Below, one piece after another: positions 33,901 through 45,929 of a stretch of 64,000 bases of DNA (position 1 is the first letter of the stretch; each line of letters starts with the position of its first letter). The DNA comes from Gnetum montanum (lineage: Eukaryota > Streptophyta > Gnetopsida > Gnetales > Gnetaceae). The stretch lies in contig MNCI01033535.1 in assembly GCA_015680685.1 (NCBI GenBank), positions 104,982-168,981 of the forward strand, in the 5' to 3' direction. The notes under the pieces are model-generated. The model was not told the origin of the DNA and did no database searches. It saw only the letters and a program-made list of their open reading frames with translations. A program made the translations under genes and the position numbers.

Positions 33901-36062
33901 TCATTTTTTATGGTTTTTTTTGGAGTGGTTATGGTTGTTGGTTTTTGGATAGGATTGTGAAACATTATTTTTGTTAGGACAAGGGTTGCACTACATTGTC
34001 CTTGTGCTAGTTCTGATGAGGTAGTAGGTCTACTATTTTTATTCACATGTGTGGAAACTATCCTAAATAAAGGACATTTCCAAGCCTTTTGCTAAGATCT
34101 ACTAACATTATCATTTACTTGTATGTTCACAACACAAGTGACATTCTTCTATTGAGGTTGTAGTGCCAATCCTTCCTGCATTGTTGGTGGTGACATATGT
34201 TGGAGGGAATGAGGATCTAATGGAGAATAAGAGGTATGAGATGGTGATCCTACTGGAGACTTTGTGGGTTGATGGTATTCAGGAGAGTAGTAGTAGTGAT
34301 TTGAGGTAGAGGAAGTAGAACCATTTGGAGAAATAGGTTGTTGAACATAGTATCCATAAGATTTTGGTTGGTAATAAGGGTATTCATGCATTGTTGATTG
34401 CATCCCCCATGACTGTGGGTTTTGCCACTATGGTTGATCGTAGTCTTCAAGTTGATAAGAAGCCCCATTAGGATAGTACTATTGGTTGTAGGACTATCTA
34501 TAATTGCCTTGTGAATAGGGCAATCTCCTAGGCATTTGCTATTTCATAAACTTGGGATTCAAATCAAAAGCCCCAAACTCCTATATGTGTAACATAACTA
34601 GGCAATAGCCTTTTGGATGTTCATATTGGTAGATGTGACATTCATCATCATCTTCTGTATCTAAGTATATAACCTCTTCTACTATTGTTATTTTCTCTTT
34701 TTGCTGATAAGTATCCTTATGTGTTTCTTTGTTCTTTTTTTTTCTTCTTGTTTTAATCAATTGATCCTTTTTTCTTTACCTTCTCCTCTATGATTTTCAA
34801 ATAGGTTGTAACTTTTTCATTCATCAACTCCCACATCTTATCTACCCTTGCTTCAATCTTAGTCATATAATTTTGTATTGGTAAGGATTTGTGTGAAATC
34901 ACCTCATCAAGAACCAGCTCTTTTTTCTAATCATAAATATGGACTTCTTTCTTGAGAAGATTTGGATGTCAATTATATTCCTCTACACCCTTCCTTTTAT
35001 ACAACTCTCCTTCTTCTTTCGCCATCTATTCTACTAGGATTTGTAACTGATGGGATATCAATTCTAATAATCATCCTTAGGTATAAATCTCAAGGGTCTC
35101 TCTCATTTTTTTATGAAGACCATCTATGATGTGGAGAAGTTACTCATTTTGAGAAAAACCATAGCTTGGACATCTATGTAGTAGATAATAGTATTTGTCC
35201 AAGGCTACATCCAAGAATTCATGGTCTTATTACTTTCACCCTTGAGTTTTTTTTTATATTGGACACTCTTTCATAGGTTTCATATTTTTTTAAAAGAGCT
35301 CAAGCATTGTGGACCACTAGTTGATTGAATTTAGTTCCAATGATATATACCAACTTTCAACTTCTTCTATTAGTGTCATAGGAAATAGCTTAAGATTTTT
35401 CCACTTACTTTCAATATTTTGTAAGGTGCAAGCATAATAGAAGGCTTGTAAATGATGTAGGGGATTAGAATTAAATGCTCCCTTAAATATAGAAATGTTA
35501 TTCATATTAAGTTGGTTGATGCAGCTTTTCCTTTGATGCCTATGAGGTATTTGAACTACCTTCCTAATTTATATCATGCTCCTAGTACCCAACAAGGGTT
35601 CATCTTCATTAGACATATCATGGTGATAATCTCTATTTCTATGTGTCTAATAGTGATGATCTTGTCTTCATCTTACCTCTACATTCTATTTCTATCTCCA
35701 TCTTGACCCCTTAGTGGAGCATTATCTTTATACCTATGTTCATCTTTGTCAGAACCAAATGTTGAAGATGAAGAGGAAGATGACAAACTAGGAGAATCAC
35801 CATGGCTTTTATATATCCCCATATGATCCCTTAATTTATCTCTTCTAGGTTTGGAGGAGGTCCTTCTTATTCTAGGAATTTTTCCATCACCTCTAGGATT
35901 ATCTACATCATTTAAACATAGTCTCTGAATGTAGTAAAGGTCTAAATGAGCATATGAGATCCCTATGTTTTGTGATTCTTCCATGTAGAACCTACCATTT
36001 CTCCTATTTGTGTTCTCTTCATGTGATGCATTATTGATCCTATGTGAAGAAGAGCTATTTTT
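33901..36062 (-). pseudogene. Region E gag
   Basis: The tail (34149-34403) has YYQPKSYGYYVQQPISP and a Ser/Pro/Tyr-rich run. Knuckle-like ECHIYQYEHPKGYCLV lies at about 34595-34645. The capsid-like segment (35317-35505) has MNNISIFKGAFNSNPLHHLQ and ESKWKNLKLFP..LIEEVESWY. The N-terminal part (35679-36060) is open for about 125 codons with a serine run and many Arg/Asp. The start codon seems lost: N-S-S-S-S-H replaces the M-S-S-S-S-H seen in B. The protease core that should follow is not seen. Confidence 0.7.
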
Positions 36063-36169
36063 ACTTGATAATTTTTGTGACTTAAAATATTAATATTTTC
36101 GAAAAGATAAATCATTAATACTTTTACATTAATCGTTTATAATCTAAATAATCTAGATAATTAGCACCA

Positions 36170-36187
36170 TCCCTAGCAATGATGCCA
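36170..36187 (-). other. Primer-binding site of region E (tRNA-Asp type)
   Basis: The minus strand reads TGGCATCATTGCTAGGGA, one base from the LTR at 36189. Five differences from the tRNA-Asp complement, all transitions. Confidence 0.75.
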
Positions 36188-36188
36188 A

Positions 36189-37129
36189 TGATGAGAACTA
36201 GGTAGTCCCTATGTCCAACCATACAAATTACAAGCACTCACATACAATCTAATTAAATTCTATGGATGGAACTAGTGTGGTATCTAGATTGCTAAGCATT
36301 GATCGTAGGTCATTGTCTTTTAACTTTGACTAGTGGTAGTTTGATCATGTATGGTTTAGTCCAAAGTGAGGCATATGATTATTGATGTTGTGTGGCCCTT
36401 ACAATAATTGAATGATAATATAGAAATTAATTAATTAATCTAATTAATAACAAGAAGATAAATTCTAAGCTAGCCTAAAGGTAATGAGTGCCCATTCCTA
36501 GCTTGCCATACACATCCTAAACTGACATATCCACTATTAGGATTACCAAGTGAATAAGTGTTTACACTCAAAACTAGTCACACTTATTCCACTAATTAAT
36601 TAATATGCATGAAAATGTAAATATTAACTAACTACATCAAAAGTAAATTGCATTTAAAGTAAACCTATTCTAAGTCAATGTGTTGCAATGGATAGAAATC
36701 AATATCGATCTTATTTTCATTCATGGGTGTCTAGGTACAATGCCACTTGAATAAGATGTTATACAATTGACTCAAATCCATGTTACAAGCACTCACTAAC
36801 TATTTGCTAAGATTACAAAAGGAAACTACACGTGTCTAGCTACATTACTGACCAAATGTTGTCAAATGTGCAGTAGGTGCTTGCATATTTATAGGTAAAC
36901 ATAGGCATTGGGTCAATAGAGATGTGCTAATGCATTTAGCTACATCAATGGGAATGTGTTAATGAGGATGTGTTGATAGGGCTACATTGATAAGGTTGTG
37001 TCAACGCATCTAAGATGCATTTCTTGTTAATGCATTTACGTGTTTTCATCCATACATATGCATCAGCACATCTAAGATGCATCAATGAGTATGCATCAAC
37101 GAAGCTACCCAACATATCATGTCTTATCA
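36189..37129 (-). repeat. LTR at right edge of region E (subfamily near D)
   Basis: About 941 bases, TGATGAGAAC to GTCTTATCA. TATA box on the minus strand at 36885-36894. Long iteron block 36900-37129 with repeated TGCATC, TGTGTTRATG and the palindrome GCATCTAAGATGC (37006-37018). The inner part resembles D's LTR (CCAACCATAC.AATTACAAG). The right boundary is taken from the last CA before aORF-like sequence and is approximate. Confidence 0.75.
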
Positions 37130-38950
37130 TCTAAGGTATTTAAGGTTTTTTCATAGGCATACATTTGAGTATTTGTCACTAAAGCATTCCATATTACCTT
37201 TTATTGCACCATCTCCATTTTGGCATACTTGGCTAACAATTGATCCATTTTTTCATTTCTGAATCATTCTAGATGATCAAGCATAATATACTATGTAGGT
37301 TCCCTTGTTTCTAGCTTCAATGTATTCAATTCTACATATATCCTTTGCATCTTGTTTTCAACATGTTATGTTCTAGTTTCAACCATAAGCAGCTTGCCCT
37401 TAATTGATATTAATTACAACTGAACTACAATGATATCACTTGGGATATCAAAAATATTTTACATTACTTTTCCTATTTGTAGTAGTTGCTTTAAGATGTT
37501 TTCATGCTCTCTACGATCATGGATATTTTGGCTACGGTTTCCACATCTTTTGCTCTAGTAAGATCTACCAATGACACAATAGAAACATTGATGGATTCTT
37601 TGATATGATCTATGATGACCTCAGCTACTCATGTTACATCTTGGTGTTGCATCACTACTAATATGGCTTCTTCTCCTATTTCTAACATCACTTGAAAGGA
37701 TGTAGCATTCCTAGATATCTACTACACCTAGTCTTCATCCTCTCCTACATACATTGAAATTTTACCAATTGTAGGTCTTGTTGATATAGTAGGCTTACTT
37801 GGATTGTCCTATACCCTCTACATGCTAGAGACTTCTCAGCTTTTTCAACTTATTGTTTTAGCATTTTTTTAGATGGATCATCGAGGATCTATAATCTTAT
37901 TGTGCTAGAGGAGCACTTTTTCCTATTCTAGCAGCTACTAGGGTTTATCTAGTGGATCTTGTTTGCACTTACCTTGAAGCTAGGATGTTTATTTCCATTG
38001 TAGACTCAACTACTTCTTCAATGCTTGTTGGCTTCTTTACTTGATCTTTCTTTGAAGGTACTAGTTTTGAAATTTCTAAAAATATGAGGCATTTTTGGCT
38101 TTGTGGAGTACATCATTGCTGTAACCTAGAATTCCTACTTGTCGGTATAGATTTCTAATAAGTCAAGGAAATGGTAGAGTAAGTTTTCATAAGTGCTTTT
38201 CCTCAAATCTTCTTTGGATTTCTAAGAATAATAGATGAGCAATGTTAGCTATAAGAATGACACTTCCTCTAATAGTGTAGGTGGAAATTCTATTCAATAT
38301 TTTGGTTGAAAGAGATGGTAGGTTCCAATCTTGAAGTAGATCTTTTTAGCTATGGAAAATCCAATATATTCCTTTTCACTAGTCCCATAGGCCTTTTATA
38401 TCCATAGTTTTCTTACCTCTGTGTTGGACCTTGTAGAGATTTATGTGATATTGGCTTTGACATTAGGAAGGTTTAGTGCCTTGGCTATTGCTTTAATAGA
38501 ATATGGCACTATAATTTCCTCTACTCGCATAGTAGCATCATCCTACTTGTTCTTTCAAAATTTGTAAACTTCTTCCAAGTACCATTCATCATTTTTTGAA
38601 ATGGTGGATCATAGAGAAGAGGTTTATAGCTTTTCTTAGACTTCTGCAAGAGCAAACTTCATGAATATACCAAAATTTAATTCCATGATAATAGTGGACA
38701 TGATGGAATTTTCTTGGATAGCTTGAAGATATTCATTTGATAGCATGAAGAATTTTTCTTACACTTAAGTAGGCAGTGCATCAACTTCTACCTACGTAGA
38801 TTGTCCTATCATAGGTGTGTACTAATGAATGGTATAAGAATGGCTCACTTGATCTACAAGTGGACTCTATTCTTTGGCTTCTTCCCTTTACTTGAGTGTC
38901 TTTCCTCTTGGTTTTAATAGTTCTTATGATATAAGTCTTTTCGGAGGCAT
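37130..38950 (-). pseudogene. aORF, 5' half only (element F)
   Basis: Starts at ATG 38950 (MPPKRLIS), equivalent to MAPKRLVAKES in C at 49313. It runs toward the LTR edge at 37129, where it stops about two thirds of the way through, in the coiled-coil part. Parallels with D are clear around 37480-37560 (TAGTTGNTTNAANATGTTTTCATGCT) against 16545-16575. Interrupted by many stops. It appears to be cut by the LTR of region E. Confidence 0.6.
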
Positions 38951-39887
38951 CTACAATAATAAAGAATTCTTTTTAAGATCATCAAAGGATTTTATAGAAA
39001 TCTCTAACTGTTCATAATTTTATCACAAGTTCTTAGGTTTGATCAAAATCAATACTTATTATCATGTTTTAGCTTTTATTGAGAAAATGGAATTAGAAAA
39101 AATTTGTAAAAACACTTAATTATATAATTTTCTAATGTTTACAAATAATTTTATGTTTCATGACCTATCACAATTGCTAATTTCTTATCAAAATGTGTTT
39201 TAATAGTTATTTAGGAAGAATTTTTAATTTTACTAATCCTTGTTATTTTAAAATTTATTTATTTATTATTATTCTTATGCTTTATTTTTTCTTCCAAATG
39301 TTAGAAAAATTCAATGCAATTTACACAACTATGCACAGCACTACTAAGTTGATTACTCCATGAGAAAGAGGAAACAAAAATAGCTCAAACTAGAGTTACG
39401 ATGAGGAAAATATGGTGCTTGGACATTCGAAGGTTAGAAAAATACCATAAATTCCCTAGGTGTTGAATGAGAGAATGGAAAAATTTTCTAACTCCTTACA
39501 TATATATATAATTTTTATAAGTGTAACATTGTAGAAATGACATTGTAGATGCAACATCATAGAGGCTCATACATCATATCTATAATATCAATGTGAAAAA
39601 TTTCAATATTTTGTATAATTTTTAATGGAAAATTGAATAAGTTGGATAGTCTTGAAGGTATAGAGATGATCCAAAGAATTTTTAATCATAGGTTATGCTC
39701 AAAATGTAAGAATTTGTCATTAAAAGTATCTGAAAGAAGAAGTTTGGGCAAGGTAAGTCAATTAAGTCTATAGGAGATAGCTGGTCAAAATTTCTGAATA
39801 TATTATTAAAGATGAGTATATAGAAAAAATAATAATGATTTTATGAGTGTTCTAGAGGCACAAGATGATGTGGAATTGGTCATTAAG
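38951..39887 (-). other. Element F aORF leader, internal TATA block and upstream conserved region
   Basis: An eroded CATGGAG motif is at 39354-39365. A TA-run TATA block (39499-39512) is preceded in the sense direction by CATTGTAGATGCAACATC-type iterons (39525-39595). 39640-39880 matches C at 48380-48650 in reverse orientation (CAATTNANCTCTATAGGAGATNG.TGGT, GTGTTCTAGAGGCA.AAGATGATGTG). The match ends exactly where C's LTR begins. Confidence 0.6.
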
Positions 39888-40777
39888 TGATAACACCATT
39901 GTATTTGTTAGCTACAATATCGTATCTATGATATTGTAGCTTTGCATATGCTATCATTAATGTAATGCAGTGGGCTATGGTAATCCCTATAAATACCAAT
40001 CCATCAATGTGTCGACACAATAACTTTCACAAACACTTAGATTCTTGCAGTTTGTTATGATGTTTTAGACTTATAATTAGAAGTTAATGTCCATAGTGTG
40101 GTGTTTAACAATTGTACAGTGTCTTTATTTAAGTAAATTATTCTTGGGCATAATTCATGACTAAAAATAAAAAATTGAGATTGTTTCTCACCATTGCATC
40201 ATTTCACTTAGCTCATTTTTACTTAGCATCATTTTACTTTTTAGCATGTTTACTTTCATTAAGTATTTTTTATTTTCCAAATACTTTATTTTCTCATGTC
40301 CATTAGTAAGGTGGAATAAGTACAATTTCTTTCAACCATAAAATATAATCATGTGGTATCCTAGTAGTTACTTTACTTGATTCGCTTAGTAGTGGATTCA
40401 CTTTGTAATCCCATTAATGATTACATGAGCCCAGTATGTGTATGAAAATCCAAGAACGAATACTTATCACCATAGGCTAGATTAGTTTTACATTTTTATC
40501 ATACATAAACTTAGATTTTATCCTCGACTTTACTCTCATTTTTACTATGTTGGTACTTAGGACAATTATAGCCAAACAACATCAATGTATCATATGCCTC
40601 ATCAAGAGTTAAATCACACAACTTGAACTTTGCAAACTCAACATGAGAAGAAAATGATCACGAATTGAATATTAACTACTAGTAAATATACATTGGCCAT
40701 CCATGGATTATGATAAAGTTGCATGTGTACTATTATGACTTATATGATTGAGTGTTGGAATACCCAACAACTCATCA
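39888..40777 (+). repeat. Element C 5' LTR
   Basis: 890 bases, TGATAACACC to CAACTCATCA. It aligns with 52260-52951 and, reversed, with 29609-30439. A U3 inverted repeat CTACAATATC (39912-39921) and GATATTGTAG (39930-39939) forms a perfect 10-base-pair hairpin with an 8-base loop. TATAAATA lies at 39988-39995. Confidence 0.9.
39988..39995 (+). promoter_or_regulatory. TATA box of element C 5' LTR
   Basis: CCCTATAAATACC, 100 bases into the LTR and directly after the U3 hairpin. The 3' LTR has CCTATAAATACT at 52346-52353. Good RNA polymerase II promoter context. Confidence 0.65.
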
Positions 40778-40778
40778 T

Positions 40779-40796
40779 TGGCACCATTGCCAGGGA
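40779..40796 (+). other. Element C primer-binding site (tRNA-Asp type)
   Basis: TGGCACCATTGCCAGGGA, one base from the LTR end. Three G-to-A differences from the complement of plant tRNA-Asp. Confidence 0.85.
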
Positions 40797-40921
40797 TGTG
40801 TCAATGTTTACTAAGTAGTTAATTTTACAAAGTTCATTGTATCAAACATTACAAGGTATAATTTTCATGCTTAAAATTATTTTATCAAATGTACATATAC
40901 TTTAATATCATAATAATTAAA

Positions 40922-43520
40922 ATGACTTTTATAACTAAGGAAAAATATCCACATGCTATTGAACTTAATGAAAGTCATGATAAGGATTATAATGAACAAT
41001 ATTAGAGTGTACCAATGTAAACTAGAATTTCCTATCCTTACACTAATCCTAACTATCCTAGTTGCACATTTGTTTTCCACTAGGATGAACAACTCATATG
41101 GAGAGATTTATAGAGCAACATTTTCTTGCCTTCAGAATGTTTAGCACCATCAATACTTTAAGTAATCCTTATGAGATTCAACCTTGGTCATGTACAAGAA
41201 GGTTATCACATCACCAAACACATGACCAAGTTATACAAACCAACAAAAGCTCAAGAAAGAATGGATGTTGTCATGGAGACAAGACATAATCATGACAAGG
41301 GAAAGAAAACACTTAAAGTGTTGTCTTAGAAGAACAAGAAGATGTCATATTCCAAACTAAGATGCTATATCAAACTCATGGGTCTCATTCTCAAGCACCA
41401 AGCATTTGCATGGAAGATCATATTAAGATCAAGTTGCATTCAACTCTTATAGAAACTCTTAGAAATGATAAGGAAGGCTCTAGACTTAGAAGGAATTCAA
41501 GGCCTAAGACCTCCACTAAATCTAAGGGTGAAAAATCAAGAATTCATAAAGGAAGAAACAACTAACACCATTCTCCAACTTCTTCATCTTTTTCCTCACA
41601 TTAATCTATAGCTTATGATAAGAGATAATGAAGATTAAGGTATCATGATGGGTAAAGAAAAAGGGATCATTAGAGACATGCATATAGAATAAGGCATTCT
41701 GATGAAGGGGAAAATAATTGAAATAAATTAAGGAAAAAGATTATGTATGAAGATAGAGACTATTATGAGCATTGAAGGGTCATTACTACAATAGAGCTCA
41801 CAAACCCAAAGACTATGAATAACCCGTACTAGCCACTTGAAATATGATTAACATTAGGGAAGTAATATATCTTCATACTAGACATGTAAGGGAAAGTTAC
41901 ATCAAGAGACTAGACATGAATGATATTTTGAAATTTAAAGTTAAATACAATGTAGATCCATAGCATCATCTTCAATTCTTTCATAGTTCCTATGCCTTGC
42001 AAACTATTGAAAACAATTAACAAAAATTAAAGTTGTTTCTTCAAATACTAATAAAGAAAGTAGAGAGCTAGTACAAATCCTTATAACTAGAATTAATTCA
42101 AAGATGAAGTACCATGTTAGAGGTCTTTAATGATAAGTATCAAATCTATTTTAGAATGTCTAATCTAAGAAAAAAATTGAAGGATGAAAGCAAGGAACAC
42201 ATGAATCCCTTGATGCAACATTGGGTAGGTACTATTCATTATTACATGGTTTCCTTGGCCATATATTTTCTCAAAGGGAATAACTCAGATATATCATTAA
42301 TGGCCTAAGGAACAAGACTAGAAAAACTTTGGGGTATATGCCCAAGGAAAAATTATCCAAGATGATAGCCCATCATATTCAAAAACTCATTGATCAAGTG
42401 GTAAAAGAAGAAAGGGATTTAAGGAAAAGAGAGCCAGTAAAAGATCTAGCAATCAGGAAAAAATATGTAATATTATGTGAGTTACAAGAAAAGGAAACTT
42501 TGGAAGATATAATCCAACAGAAGACTCTACCAATATAAAAATTTATCAATGATATTACAACCAAAGTAGATAAAATGTGGGATTCTATAGATGAGAAATT
42601 TGCTATGACACTAAAGATAGTATAGGAAAATACTAAACAAGTCCTAAACTGAAGCAAAGAAAAGAAGACATAATGGGTGATAGAGCTATAGGAACAAAGG
42701 AAAAGTTGTTGTAGTAGAGGAAATAATGGAATCTAATTCCAAGGATGATGAAGGATGTAAAGTGTGTTAATATAAACATTCTAAGGGATGTTGCCCTATT
42801 ATGGCCCACTTATAAGAGTCCAAGGAATATGTACTTAATCTAAATTTCATTAAGAAACAAATGTCCATATGGTTACCTTATCCACAAGGCAATTTCTGCC
42901 AGCCCTACCAACAAACATACTATCCAAGAGAGGCTTATCGTCAATTGCAAGAGCTATACTAGTAGTAGTGGCAATAACCACAAGCATGGGGAATGTCATC
43001 ACTAAGGCAACAACATCCATATAGGTAACCTAATCCCTATGAATATTATGTTCAACATCCAATCTCTCTTGGAAATACTTCAGTCCATAATTCTTCTCCC
43101 TACACTTCATCAGAATATTATAGATCCACTACTTTACATATGAATCCAAATTCTTACACCTCCAATATAATACCTAGTTCTTCACTTCAAGATCCCAACA
43201 ATTTACCCCAGTAATATTACCATTCATGCAAGAAGAGTTGCCAATACAACCACAATAAAAGAATGTTACTTGGATAGTTAATACATAGGAGGAGGTGATA
43301 ATAAGGAAACCAAGAGCTAGGAAACATCCCTTCTTTAGGACAAGTCCAAGAAAGATTTGAAAAATGGAAAATTAACCTAACTCTATCTTGTCCACACACA
43401 CACCTAAGAAAAACACTATGCTTTCTATATCTATTGATAAGAATGTGACTACTATCATGTTTACTCAAACAATAACATGTTAAATTAAAGTAGGAGAACT
43501 TCTTAAAAAGAGAACAGATC
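40922..43520 (+). pseudogene. Element C gag
   Basis: Start at ATG 40922 (MTFITKEKYPHA). N-terminal SYPYTNPNYPS..TFVFH.DEQL.WRDL parallels A. Two longer open pieces (42114-42308 and 42329-42538) carry the helix-rich capsid C-terminal part, then KVDKMWDSIDEKF. Knuckle-like GCKVC.YKHSKGCCP lies at about 42757-42798, followed by YPQGNF.QPYQQTYYP and PYEYYVQHPIS in the tail (42880-43060). TAG and TAA codons interrupt it throughout. Confidence 0.75.
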
Positions 43521-43930
43521 TTCAAATATCAAGACATAAACCATTCAAGGCTTTATTAGATTCTAGATTAGAATTAATCCTTACTTCATAATATATGTAC
43601 AAGGTTTGGAATCTTTCCTCACTAAAGAAAAGTATCATTCCATTACAGCTTATAGACTAGTTAATTGATGTTTTACTTAGACAAGTGGAGGATGCAATCA
43701 CTACCATAAGTAGCTAGTCTTATCCTACTAATTTCTTAGTCATCCGTATGGGAAAGAACAAAGGGAAATTTTTCATAATCATGGGAAGAGCATGGATTAG
43801 CATCATGGATGTAAATCTTGGAATTAGAGACTTATCCTTGAAAATCTCCAAGGAAGAAGAAGTTAGAATTACCCAGAGATGCAGAGTTCTATGTATTACA
43901 TACAATGAAAATGGATGCAATTATGTGTAG
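43521..43930 (+). pseudogene. Element C protease
   Basis: Retropepsin-like. The active site reads ALLDSRLELIL at about 43551-43580, where Asp-Ser-Gly has become Asp-Ser-Arg, a G-to-A type change. The second block GKFFIIMGRAWIS with LGIRDLSLKISKEEE is in an open piece (43748-43930), ending RVLCITYNENG as in B and H. Likely inactive. Confidence 0.8.
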
Positions 43931-44190
43931 AAAATTTGGACCACAAAACATGATGTCATCATAGCATATAATATATGTATAGAAGACATGTTTGTACAAT
44001 AGTGCGTGTATGTAACAACCACTAGACAAGAAGGCACCTAGTGGTTAGTCACCTAAAAAAGTAGAATTTAACATATGCATGGAATCTTTGAATAAAATTA
44101 TAGATGATTATGTCAAAGAAATAAAAAAGTTAGAGTAGTTAAGAAAACCTCCTTACATAAAGTCACCACAAGATGAGGATATTAAAAGGG
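43931..44190 (+). other. Protease to RT linker of element C
   Basis: Contains the VTTTRQEGT.WLVT motif region (about 44010-44055), also present in H (CMYVTTTPVVDTPWLTA, 63500-63555) and A. No catalytic motif. Confidence 0.5.
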
Positions 44191-45130
44191 AATAATTAAA
44201 GATACTTGAGAAGTAAAAACTAGAACCTCTAAAATTAAAAGCCCTACTGGATACACTTGGGTATTCTTTCCTAAATAATAAAAGACTTATAATCATAAAT
44301 ACCAATCTTGATAAATAGAAAACAAAAAAGCTATTTGAAGTGATAAATAAATGACTAATTACATTTGCCTAGTTCTATAATAAAATCCTTCGCATCGATC
44401 CATGCATCTGTCAACATAGAATCTATATAGATCTAGCCATTAAACCATGCATCCAAGATAAAAGAAGATTGAATCCTAAACTTAAAGAAGTTGTTAAGAA
44501 AAATTTGGAAAAACTATTGAAATTTGGATTCATCTATTCCATAGTGGATATTGAATGGATTAGCCCATTGGTCATTGTCCCAAAGAAAGGTGAAAAGTGA
44601 AAGATCTACATTGATTATTAATTATTAAACATGGCAACATTCAAGAATCATTTCTCTTTACCATTTGTTGATAAAGTCCTGGATACAAGTGCAAGATACT
44701 AGTACTATAGTTTCTTGTACTAATACAGTGGATATAATCAAATACACATTACACCAAAAGATTAGGAGGATACCACATTCACCAAATCATGGTGGAATTT
44801 TGCATACAAGCAAATGCTCTAGCTATCTTCTAGAAACTTGTACTAAGTATCTTCCAAAGGTATATTGGTAATGAAGTTGAAGGATTTATGGATGATTTTT
44901 CCACACATGGGCTAGATTTTAAACAAGCCTTGGACTATTTAAAGTAAGTCTTAAAAAGATGTGTTAAAACCAATCTAAAGCTCAATTGGTAAAAGAGACA
45001 CTTAATGTTTTAAGATGGTATAGTTCTAGAGCATAAAGTATCTCATAAAGAAATAGAGGTAGATCCAAAAATATTAGAGTTTTTTAAAACATTAATTAAA
45101 GGCCACAAACTATTAAAGATGTTAGATCAT
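44191..45130 (+). pseudogene. Element C reverse transcriptase with pre-RT linker
   Basis: Linker KLEPLKLKALLDTLGYSFLNNKRLIIINTNLDK (44217-44320) is the Athila-type pre-RT block. RT follows with FGFIYSIVDIEWISPLVIVPKKGEK (about 44525-44595), YYSFLY.YSGYNQI (44703-44745) and the catalytic EGFMDDFSTHGLDF (about 44878-44925), with both Asp retained. It is then frameshifted through IISWPHRILQEIY (about 45127-45170). Stops are mostly TAG/TGA. Confidence 0.85.
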
Positions 45131-45690
45131 TTCTTGGCCACATAGGATATTACAAGAGATTTATTGAAAACTTTTCAAATATTATAAAACCACTAGTGAA
45201 ATTAACTAAGAAAGATGTACCATTTCAATGGACAAAATAATTTTAGAAAGCATTTGAAACCTTGAAATAGACATTGATAAAGAGACTAATCCTTTGAGCT
45301 CCATATTGATCCAAGACTTTCCACATTATGATAGATTCTTCAAACTCTACATTGTAATTAGTATTGACTTAACTTGATGATTAGAAAAGACCTTATTATA
45401 TACACTGCATCATTCGAAGCATCATTGGCGCACAACTCAACTACACCATCATAAAAAAGGGTCTTATGATTCTGGTATATGTATTTGAAAAATTGAGACA
45501 CTATGTCCTTAGTTATCCTATTTGTGTCCATACAAATCATAATTCCATCCTACTTTTAATCAACAAACCAACAGTTAGTCCAAGAGTGATAAGATGACTC
45601 ATTATCTTACAAAAGTTTGACATTTTAATGATTGAGAAGAAAAAACTAAAAATATTATAATAGATCATTTATCAAGGCTAAGATGGGAAC
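45131..45690 (+). pseudogene. Element C RNase H
   Basis: Residues AQLNYTII and MILVYVFEKLRHYVLSYPICVHTNHNSILLLINKP (about 45430-45570) match the C-terminal part of Ty3/gypsy RNase H. This is followed by R.LIILQKFDILMIEKKK and DHLSRL-like residues near 45590-45685. Catalytic N-terminal residues cannot be read with confidence. Confidence 0.7.
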
Positions 45691-45929
45691 CTCAAAAAAA
45701 TGATAAATCAATATCATACCAATATCCCAATGAAAATTTATTCACCAAGACCACAATGGTTATAGATTCAATAGAGAAGTCATGGACTACTAACTACATG
45801 ACATATCTAATCAAACAAGAACTTCTTATTAAATGAGATAAGAAATAAAAACAATAGTTCCTCTAGAAAGTAAAAATATATATAGAAATTAATTGAAACC
45901 TTTACAAGATATATGTTGATGGGTTGATA

